Assembly (NCBI GenBank): GCA_003487665.1
Contig: DNFA01000078.1
Span: 5,555 to 10,945 of the forward strand
DNA length: 5,391 nucleotides
Direction: 5' to 3'
Source of the DNA: Oscillibacter sp.
GTDB taxonomy: Bacteria; Bacillota; Clostridia; Oscillospirales; Oscillospiraceae
Position numbers and translations under genes: made by a program. Within the stretch, counting starts at the first letter, position 1. Each line of letters opens with the position of its first letter. The notes beneath the pieces were generated by a model. The model saw only the letters and a program-made list of their open reading frames with translations, had not been told where the DNA came from and ran no database searches. Positions 1 through 5,391 of this stretch are shown here, piece after piece.

Positions 1-296
<296 letters not shown>

Positions 297-304
297 CGAT
301 ACCC

Positions 305-1114
305 ATGAAAACGCTTCGCTGTGTGATGCTTCTGCTGGCGGCGCTGCTGCTCCTGCCCGCCGCCGTCAGCGCCGACGAACCGGAATACACCTTCGTGCTG
401 ACGGCAAACGGCGCGGACAGCTGCCGTGCCGCCGCCGGGGACATGGTAACGGTCACGCTGGCGGTGCGCTGCGATTCCGGCACGGACGCCGTATACGCCG
501 CGCAGGATGAGATCGTGTTCGACCCGGCGTTCTTCGCCTTCGAGCCGGACAGCGTCCTGACCCGCAGCGGCGTGAAAACCTCCACCCTGCACCTGCGTGA
601 CGGGCGGCAGGCGGTGTACATGAGCTTCATCTCCTACGGCAGCGCCGCTGATTGGGCGGGGGAGACGGTTCTCGGCTCCTTCCGCCTGCGGGTGCTGGCG
701 GAGGACGGCACCGGCGCTCTGCGCAGCAGCAACTACCTGGTGTCGTCACAGGACGGGATGACCCACTTTCCCGCCGGGGCGGAGGACGCCGCCGTGGTGG
801 TGTCGGAGCTGTGCCGGGTGACGTTCCAGACCAACGGCGGCGGCGATATACCGCCCCAGATGGTCTACCGGGGCAACGCGTTGACGCTGCCGGAGATGCC
901 CGCGCGGGCGGGTTATACGTTCGCCGGATGGTACAGCGACATAGATCTGACCATGCCGTGGCTGGAGACGACCCCAGTGACGGCGGACATGACGCTGTAT
1001 GCCGCGTGGACGGGCGCGGAGACGGCATCGGCGCAGGGCACATGGCTGCCGGCCGCGGCCATATTGCTGCTGGCGGCTGTGCTGGCGTGGTACAACCGAC
1101 GAAAGCATGAATAA
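305..1114 (+). CDS. Secreted membrane-anchored protein with cohesin-like domain and one InlB B-type repeat
   Basis: A 269-residue surface protein of unknown specific role. Residues 1-23 form a signal peptide (MKTLRC, then an Ala/Leu-rich core) with a likely cut after VSA, before DEPEY. Residues about 27-166 look like a beta-sandwich of the cohesin/carbohydrate-binding type: alternating strands such as DMVTVTLAVRC, then DEIVFDPAFFAFEP, then ETVLGSFRLRVLA. This part is judged from pattern only. Residues about 171-236 are a clear Listeria-Bacteroides repeat, with VTFQTNGGG, the RAGYTFAGWY core and a final TLYAAW. Residues about 247-263 are a hydrophobic helix followed by NRRKHE, so the protein should stay in the membrane facing outward. 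The tail resembles a sortase tail but has no LPXTG. The ATG at 305 is chosen because it opens directly onto the signal peptide. It lacks a well-placed Shine-Dalgarno: AAGGA at 279-283 is 21 nt away inside rpoD, so translation may be coupled to the sigma gene. A role in adhesion or glycan binding is possible but not shown. Confidence 0.85.
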   Translation: MKTLRCVMLLLAALLLLPAAVSADEPEYTFVLTANGADSCRAAAGDMVTVTLAVRCDSGTDAVYAAQDEIVFDPAFFAFEPDSVLTRSGVKTSTLHLRDGRQAVYMSFISYGSAADWAGETVLGSFRLRVLAEDGTGALRSSNYLVSSQDGMTHFPAGAEDAAVVVSELCRVTFQTNGGGDIPPQMVYRGNALTLPEMPARAGYTFAGWYSDIDLTMPWLETTPVTADMTLYAAWTGAETASAQGTWLPAAAILLLAAVLAWYNRRKHE

Positions 1115-1118
1115 AGCG

Positions 1119-1144
1119 CAAAAGCCGCCTGCGGGCGGCTTTTG
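1119..1144 (+). terminator. Intrinsic terminator-like hairpin after the surface-protein gene
   Basis: CAAAAGCCGCC (1119-1129) pairs perfectly with GGCGGCTTTTG (1134-1144) around a TGCG loop, giving an 11-bp stem with a GC core and an A-run/T-run base. The T run (1140-1143) is only four long and is part of the stem, so termination may be partial. The hairpin begins 4 nt after the stop codon of the surface-protein gene and ends 3 nt before the ribosome binding site of the next gene. It could therefore also act as a read-through control point. Confidence 0.75.
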
Positions 1145-1147
1145 TCC

Positions 1148-1156
1148 AAAGGAGGA
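1148..1156 (+). promoter_or_regulatory. Strong ribosome binding site of the MBL-fold hydrolase gene
   Basis: AAAGGAGGA is a near-perfect anti-16S match, with 7 nt between the GGAGG core and the ATG at 1163. It decides the start. A longer reading from TTG at 1142 would begin inside the terminator stem and translate through this site, adding seven residues with no conserved character. Confidence 0.9.
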
Positions 1157-1162
1157 CAGACT

Positions 1163-1801
1163 ATGCGTGATCCCATCAGCCCATTTTCCATCAACTGCCA
1201 CAGCAGCATCCGCTGGGGCGGCGCGGTGACGGTGTGGTTCGACCCCTTCCGGGTGGAAAAGACCACCGGGGACGGCGACGTGATCTTCATCACCCACGAC
1301 CACTACGACCACTTCTCCCCGGAGGACATCCGCCGGGTGATGAAGCCGGACGCGGTGCTGGTGCTGCCGGAGAGCTGCCGGGCGGCGGCGCTGGCGGCAG
1401 GCTTCTCCGCTTCACAGCTGCTGCCGGTGCGGGCGGGGGAGCATTACACCGTCAAGGGAATCCCCTTTACTGCCGTGCCCGCCTACAACATCGGCAAGCC
1501 CTTCCACCCGCGAAGCAACGGCTGGGTGGGGTATGTGGCGGAGCTGGATGGCCTGCGGGTCTATGTGTCCGGCGACACTGACGACACACCGGAGGCGCGG
1601 GCGGTGTCCTGCGACGCGGCCTTCCTGCCGGTGGGCGGCACCTACACCATGACGGCGGCGGAGGCGGCAGCGCTGGCCACCGCCCTGCGCCCGCAGATCG
1701 CGGTGCCCACCCACTACGGCAGCATCGTGGGCGCCATGACCGACGGCGACGATTTCGCCGCGCAGCTGGCGCCCGGCATCCGCTGCGTAAAGCTCATATA
1801 A
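1163..1801 (+). CDS. MBL-fold metallohydrolase
   Basis: A 212-residue metallo-beta-lactamase-fold hydrolase, a full single-domain length for the small UlaG/UPF0173-like branch. The HxHxDH motif is intact as THDHYDH (H45, H47, D49, H50). It is followed by YNIGKPFHPRSNGWVGYV (H115 a possible further ligand), the bridging Asp in SGDTDD (D138) and the late His in PTHYG (H184). All the usual two-metal ligands are therefore in place, and an active binuclear, probably zinc, hydrolase is expected. There is no signal peptide or membrane segment, so it should be cytoplasmic. The opening NCHSSIRW and WFDPFR resemble the first beta-strands of this branch, where a substrate-proximal His and a D-P pair are common. 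The substrate cannot be read from the sequence; phosphodiester, lactone or nucleotide-like compounds are all handled by relatives. The gene sits right behind a hairpin with no visible promoter, so it is probably expressed by read-through from upstream or from a promoter inside the preceding gene. It converges with ygfK but shows no functional tie to it. Confidence 0.92.
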   Translation: MRDPISPFSINCHSSIRWGGAVTVWFDPFRVEKTTGDGDVIFITHDHYDHFSPEDIRRVMKPDAVLVLPESCRAAALAAGFSASQLLPVRAGEHYTVKGIPFTAVPAYNIGKPFHPRSNGWVGYVAELDGLRVYVSGDTDDTPEARAVSCDAAFLPVGGTYTMTAAEAAALATALRPQIAVPTHYGSIVGAMTDGDDFAAQLAPGIRCVKLI

Positions 1802-1803
1802 GC

Positions 1804-1850
1804 ATATAAAGCGGGACCCCCGGCCTGTGGCCGGGGGTCCCGCTTTATAT
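1804..1850. terminator. Bidirectional terminator between convergent genes
   Basis: The two arms, 1804-1825 and 1829-1850, are exact reverse complements: a 22-bp uninterrupted stem with a TGT loop. Each arm carries AAAGCGGGACC at its outer part and a CCCCCGGCC or GGCCGGGGG core. The outer ATATAAA/TTTATAT ends supply a T-rich stretch on either strand, so it can stop both the hydrolase transcript (stop codon at 1799-1801) and the ygfK transcript (stop codon at 1859-1861). It fills most of the 57-nt gap between the two stop codons. Confidence 0.9.
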
Positions 1851-1858
1851 CGGATCAC

Positions 1859-4810
1859 TCAGTTGTACAGATAGCCGTACTTGTCGCGCAGGGTGACGAT
1901 CAGCTTCTCCAGATCGGCGGGCAGATCGTTCTTGCCGCTCAGGTCGTACTCCTTCGGCTCACCGAAGGTGCGCACGCGCACCTTGTCGCCGTCCAGGAAC
2001 AGCACACCGGCGTTCTTGGAGTCCGCCATGTCCTCCGCCGTCTGGAACAGCGTGAACTTGTCGTGGCAGGGCTCGGAGGAGTAGGGGCAGAACTGGGTGC
2101 AGTTGCCGCACTCGTTGCACATCTTGTCCACATGGACGATCTGGTGGCTGCCGTCGGCCATGCGGATGGTGACATTGGCGCGGTTGGGGCAGGAGTCCAC
2201 GCAGTTTTCACACACGGTGGCGCACTGCAGGCAGCGCTCGCCCTCGCAGCAGATGCACTCGCTCATCTTCAGCGTACCCTTCTTGGCCTCGGCCTCCGTC
2301 TTGGTCACATAGGCCTGCTCGGGGATATCGTAGGTGTACGCCTTGCCGATCACGGCCTCGGCAAAGGCCGCGGCGTCCGCGATGCCCTCCACCACGGTGG
2401 CGGGGCCGCGCTTGGCGTCACCGGCGGCGTACACGCCCTCGACATTGGTCTGGAACGCGGGACGACCCTTCTTGTCCAGCTCGATGCCGTTGGCGGCCAT
2501 CAGCGCGTCGTCCACCTGCTCGCCCACGGCGGAGATCACCAGGTCGCAGGGAACGGTGAAGAACTCGCCGCTGCCCACGGGACTGCGGCGGCCGGAGGCG
2601 TCGGCCTCGCCCAGCACCATCTTCTCGCAGGTCAGCACGCCGTCCGCCTGTTTGACGGGAGCGGCCAGCTCCGCGAACTCCACGCCGTCCTGCAGCGCCA
2701 GCGCCAGCTCATGCTCGTCGGCGGGCATATACTTGCGGGTGCGGCGGTATACCAGCGTCACATGCTCGGCGCCGCTGCGCTTGGCAAGGCGCGCCGCGTC
2801 CATAGCGGTGTTGCCGCCGCCGATGACGGCGATATTGCCCGCCACGGCGATGTTGCCGGCCTTCACACCCTTCATCCACTGGATGGCGCCGGCCACGTCA
2901 CCGGCGATGTCCAGCTTGCCGGGCTTCCATGCGCCCACGGCCAGCAGAATGTGGGTGTAGCCCAGCTTCTTCAGCTCGTCCACGGAGGGGGCGGGTGCGC
3001 CGCACTTGACCTCCACGCCGTACTTCTCCATCAGGGCGATATCCTTCTCAATGGCTTCGTTGGCGATACGGAAGCTGGGGATCACATGCCGGGGCACACC
3101 GCCCAAGCAGCTCTCGCGCTCGAAGATGGTCGTATCGATACCGGCGCGGCCGCAGAAATAGGCGGCAGCGATACCGGTGGGGCCGCCGCCGATGATGGCG
3201 ACCTTCTTGCCGGTCACGCGCTCCGGACGCTTGATGGAGGCCATCAGCGCGTTGTAGCCCTTCTGGGCGGCCAGCAGCTTGGTGTCGCGGATGCGCACGG
3301 ACTCATCGTAGAAATTGCGGCTGCACTTGGTCTGACAGCGGTGGGCGCAGATGGTGCCGGTCAGGAACGGCAGGGGGTTCTTCTCGGTGATGAGCTTCAG
3401 CGCCGGGGCGTACAGACCCTTATTGCACAGCTCCATATACTCCGGGATATCCTGCGCGATGGGGCAGCCGCCCTTGCAGGGTGCGGAGAAGCAGTCGATC
3501 CACGGCACCTGCTTGTCGCTCTTGCGGCTGGGCAGGGGCTTGATGGGCTTGACGTGATGCACGTCGGTGTGGCTGGCGGCGGACATCTCGCAGATGGCCT
3601 GAGTGTCGGTGCCGCCGAAGGGCTTGTAGACCATGGGCTCCACCTTCTCCACCATCTGATAGAGACGGTTGTAGCCGCCGGGCTTGAGGATGGTGGTGGC
3701 CACGGTGATGGGCCAGATACCGGCTGCGAACAGCTTGTCGCAGTTGAAGTACTCCGCGCCGCCGGCGAAGGAGATGCGCATCTTGCCCTTGAACTGGCGG
3801 GAGATACGGTGGCACATCTCGATGGTCAGGGGGAACAGGCTGCGGCCGGACATGTACATCTCGTTGTTGGGCAGCTCGCCGCGGGTGGTGTCTACGGGGA
3901 AGGTGTTGCTGAGCTTCAGACCGAATTCCAGACCCTTGCTGTCGGCCAGCGCCTGCAGACGCTCGAACATGGGCACCGCGTCCGCCCACTGCAGATCCTC
4001 GCGGAAGTGGTGATCGTCGAACACGATGTAGTCGTAGCCCATGCCGTCCAGAATGCGGCGCGCCGTCTCGTAGCCCAGAATGGTGGGGTTGCACTTCACG
4101 AAGGTGTGCAGGTGCTTTTCGGTGATGAGATAGCTGGCAATGCGCTCGATCTCATCCGGGGGACAGCCGTGCAGGGTGGATACGGTCACGCTGCGGCTGA
4201 CGCGGGGGTCGATGGCGTCGATATAGTCGCTCTCCTCCGGGAACAGCTCCTTGAGAACGGCCTTGCACTCGCCGAAGATGGCGGTCTTGGTGGCATCCTT
4301 CATGCCCTCGATGTAGGTGTTGACCTTCTCGCCCTTGATGCCCTCCAGGTCGTAGCCCACGGACATGTTGAACACGAAGCCGTTGGGATCGCCGAAGCAG
4401 TATACCTTGCTGAGCACCTTCAGGGCGCACCACGCCTTGATGTATTCGTCCATGGCCTGGGGCACGGTCAGCTCGGTGGACCACTCCTGGTTGTAGCCCT
4501 CGTCGTTGGCCAGAATGCAAGGGCGGGGCACACAGGCGGCCAGCTCCTCGCCGTCCATCTTCTGCACGGTCTTGACCTCGAAGAAGCGGGCGCCCGCCAT
4601 GTACGCGGCGATGATGTTCTGCGCCAGTTGGCTGTTGGGGCCGGCGGCGGGGCCGAAGGGTGTTTCGATGCGCTCGCCGAAGATGGGCAGACTCTTGCCC
4701 GTGGCGTGATACGCCTTGCGGACGCCGAAGATCTCGCCGGAATTGGCGTACTCGGTGACCACCCAGTTCATCAGGGACTTAAAGGGAATGGGATACATTT
4801 TTTCAGACAT
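1859..4810 (-). CDS. ygfK: YgfK-type Fe-S flavoprotein oxidoreductase (putative selenate reductase subunit, purine catabolism cluster)
   Basis: A complete 983-residue multidomain redox protein, close to the roughly 1030 residues of E. coli YgfK. Residues 1 to about 425 form a dihydroorotate-dehydrogenase-like barrel (TPFGPAAGPNSQLAQN at 50-65, FFEVKTVQKM at 76-85, HGCPPDE at 214-220, FVKCNPT at 237-243, FAGGAEYF at 348-355). Residues about 436-500 are a GltD-like Fe-S helical domain, with C440/C445/C449 and C488/C492/C496. Residues 534 to about 822 are the FAD and NAD(P)H module: GGGPTG at 541-546, GGGNTAMDAARLAKRSG at 664-680, YRRTRKYMPA at 688-697 and YAAGDA at 794-799. The two arginines after the second Rossmann motif suggest NADPH. 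Residues about 852-915 are a ferredoxin-like tail, with C860/C863/C867/C870/C874 and the canonical C898/C901/C904/C908. The start at 4810 follows a consensus ribosome binding site; longer readings overlap ssnA. The selenate label comes from E. coli genetics. The ssnA neighbour instead points to anaerobic purine or uric acid breakdown. The true substrate is unknown. Confidence 0.95.
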   Translation of the reverse strand: MSEKMYPIPFKSLMNWVVTEYANSGEIFGVRKAYHATGKSLPIFGERIETPFGPAAGPNSQLAQNIIAAYMAGARFFEVKTVQKMDGEELAACVPRPCILANDEGYNQEWSTELTVPQAMDEYIKAWCALKVLSKVYCFGDPNGFVFNMSVGYDLEGIKGEKVNTYIEGMKDATKTAIFGECKAVLKELFPEESDYIDAIDPRVSRSVTVSTLHGCPPDEIERIASYLITEKHLHTFVKCNPTILGYETARRILDGMGYDYIVFDDHHFREDLQWADAVPMFERLQALADSKGLEFGLKLSNTFPVDTTRGELPNNEMYMSGRSLFPLTIEMCHRISRQFKGKMRISFAGGAEYFNCDKLFAAGIWPITVATTILKPGGYNRLYQMVEKVEPMVYKPFGGTDTQAICEMSAASHTDVHHVKPIKPLPSRKSDKQVPWIDCFSAPCKGGCPIAQDIPEYMELCNKGLYAPALKLITEKNPLPFLTGTICAHRCQTKCSRNFYDESVRIRDTKLLAAQKGYNALMASIKRPERVTGKKVAIIGGGPTGIAAAYFCGRAGIDTTIFERESCLGGVPRHVIPSFRIANEAIEKDIALMEKYGVEVKCGAPAPSVDELKKLGYTHILLAVGAWKPGKLDIAGDVAGAIQWMKGVKAGNIAVAGNIAVIGGGNTAMDAARLAKRSGAEHVTLVYRRTRKYMPADEHELALALQDGVEFAELAAPVKQADGVLTCEKMVLGEADASGRRSPVGSGEFFTVPCDLVISAVGEQVDDALMAANGIELDKKGRPAFQTNVEGVYAAGDAKRGPATVVEGIADAAAFAEAVIGKAYTYDIPEQAYVTKTEAEAKKGTLKMSECICCEGERCLQCATVCENCVDSCPNRANVTIRMADGSHQIVHVDKMCNECGNCTQFCPYSSEPCHDKFTLFQTAEDMADSKNAGVLFLDGDKVRVRTFGEPKEYDLSGKNDLPADLEKLIVTLRDKYGYLYN

Positions 4811-4817
4811 GGGTATT

Positions 4818-4826
4818 CCTCCTTTT
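4818..4826 (-). promoter_or_regulatory. Ribosome binding site of ygfK
   Basis: Read on the minus strand this is AAAAGGAGG, with 7 nt to the ATG at 4810-4808. It sits entirely in the 17-nt gap after the ssnA stop codon (4830-4828). This fixes the ygfK start and supports translation from one ssnA-ygfK message. No promoter would fit in the gap. Confidence 0.92.
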
Positions 4827-4827
4827 A

Positions 4828-5391
4828 TCAATACACCCGGTGGTTCAGGTCGCCCCACAGCTTCTTGGCGGCCTCGAGAATATGGGCGTTTTCGGCTTCC
4901 TCGTCGATGTTCACCAGCACGCGATCCTTCATCAGGAGCTTGCCGGCGGCGATGGTGGTCTGGCACTGGCGGCCGGTCATGCCGAAGATCATGTGGCCGT
5001 CGATATTCTCGTCGGAGAAGGGGGTGAAGGGCTTATAATCCATCACGATGATATCCGCCGCAGCGCCGGCCTTCAGCACGCCCAGCTGATCGGGGAAGTA
5101 CCGCGCGCCGATCCTGGCGTTGTTCTTGAACAGCATGTCCGTGACCTCGCACCAGCCCACGTTGGGCAGGCAGTTCTGGCTCCGCTGGGAGCACAGCGCC
5201 ACCTTCAGGGACTCCAGCATGTCGTTGGTATAGGCGTCGGTGCCCATGCCCAGCAGGATGCCCCGCTTGTACAGCTGCAATACCGGGCAGATGCCGATGG
5301 CGTTGCCCATGTTGGACTCGGGGTTGTTCACCACCATGGTGCCCGTCTCCTTGATGATGTCCATCTCGGCGGTGTTCACATGGATGCAGTG
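4828..5391 (-). CDS. ssnA: SsnA-type putative aminohydrolase, C-terminal part
   Basis: The last 187 residues of an amidohydrolase-superfamily enzyme; E. coli SsnA is about 440 residues, so over half, including the N-terminal HxH metal motif, lies beyond the right edge. The fragment opens at the very edge with HCIHVNTAEM, matching the beta-6 His region of the guanine-deaminase/TrzN-like branch. NNPESNMGNAIG (22-33) follows, a stretch characteristic of SsnA, and then GMGTDAYTND (48-57), whose Asp (D52) is the expected beta-8 metal-binding catalytic residue. LGVLKAGAAADIIVMDY (103-119) is the usual return into the C-terminal beta-sandwich. Relatives deaminate or hydrolyse purine, triazine or related rings, so a purine-derived substrate is plausible, but none has been firmly shown for SsnA as far as I know. 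The gene precedes ygfK by 17 nt in the same direction, so the two are almost certainly one operon. In E. coli, as I recall, the order is ygfK then ssnA. The frame is open to the last base of the window, and GTG at 5379 is internal, not a start. Confidence 0.93.
   Translation of the reverse strand, partial: HCIHVNTAEMDIIKETGTMVVNNPESNMGNAIGICPVLQLYKRGILLGMGTDAYTNDMLESLKVALCSQRSQNCLPNVGWCEVTDMLFKNNARIGARYFPDQLGVLKAGAAADIIVMDYKPFTPFSDENIDGHMIFGMTGRQCQTTIAAGKLLMKDRVLVNIDEEAENAHILEAAKKLWGDLNHRVY

Noticed and set aside
881..918. Possible promoter with TTGACG and TTATAC inside the surface-protein gene
   Set aside because: The two elements are 26 nt apart, far from the 16-18 nt needed.
1046..1111. 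Sortase (LPXTG) anchoring signal at the end of the surface protein
   Set aside because: The hydrophobic helix and basic tail are there, but no LPXTG or clear variant precedes them, so a simple membrane anchor is the better reading.
1142..1162. TTG start for the MBL-fold hydrolase
   Set aside because: It starts within the terminator stem and reads through the ribosome binding site; the ATG at 1163 has ideal spacing.
4811..4966. N-terminal extension of ygfK by 52 codons
   Set aside because: It overlaps the clearly coding ssnA end in another frame. The extra residues look like out-of-frame translation, and the consensus ribosome binding site directly precedes the ATG at 4810.
2063..5038. A 991-codon open frame on the plus strand opposite ygfK and part of ssnA
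   Set aside because: It lies in register with the ygfK codons, so its stops could only arise where ygfK uses TTA, CTA or TCA, which this GC-rich gene avoids. The product is a low-complexity Gly/Ala/Val/Leu/His-rich string with no domain, and no ribosome binding site is evident. It is a codon-bias shadow.
5034..5039. Plus-strand TATAAT within ssnA
   Set aside because: There is no -35 element at the right distance and no plus-strand gene downstream; it comes from ssnA codons.

Overview
The window comes from a high-GC chromosome whose coding sequence strongly prefers G or C in third codon positions. The sigma-factor tail (HPSRSKKLKDFL) is of the Firmicutes SigA type. Consensus AAAGGAGG ribosome binding sites and the anaerobic redox gene pair on the right suggest a high-GC gut-type Clostridia relative (Oscillospiraceae-like). 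That assignment is an inference from sequence character, not from a search.

Left part (1-1801, plus strand). The 3' end of the housekeeping sigma factor gene (rpoD/sigA) is followed after 8 nt by a small secreted, membrane-anchored protein. That protein has a cohesin-like beta domain and one Listeria-Bacteroides (InlB B-type) repeat. A compact GC-rich hairpin with a T run follows. Immediately after it lie a strong ribosome binding site and a metallo-beta-lactamase-fold hydrolase gene, with almost no room for a separate promoter.

Middle (1802-1858). The left gene group converges on the right one. The 57 nt between the two stop codons holds a perfect 22-bp inverted repeat with a 3-nt loop, which looks like a terminator serving both strands.

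Right part (1859-5391, minus strand). Two genes are read leftward: the C-terminal 187 codons of an SsnA-type amidohydrolase, then, after 17 nt, a complete 983-residue YgfK-type Fe-S flavoprotein. YgfK is annotated in E. coli as a putative selenate reductase subunit, but ygfK and ssnA sit among purine/xanthine catabolic genes there. In anaerobic gut bacteria the same set is associated with uric acid and purine breakdown. The protein here joins a dihydroorotate-dehydrogenase-like barrel, a GltD-like NAD(P)H/FAD module and a ferredoxin-like tail with two sets of cluster cysteines. These are the same modules as dihydropyrimidine dehydrogenase in a different order. The rest of this probable purine catabolic operon, including its promoter, lies beyond the right edge.

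No RNA genes, insertion sequences, CRISPR arrays or phage features are visible. There is no gene-free stretch over 300 nt. The most interesting content is the YgfK/SsnA pair, a redox system whose actual substrate is, to my knowledge, not settled.
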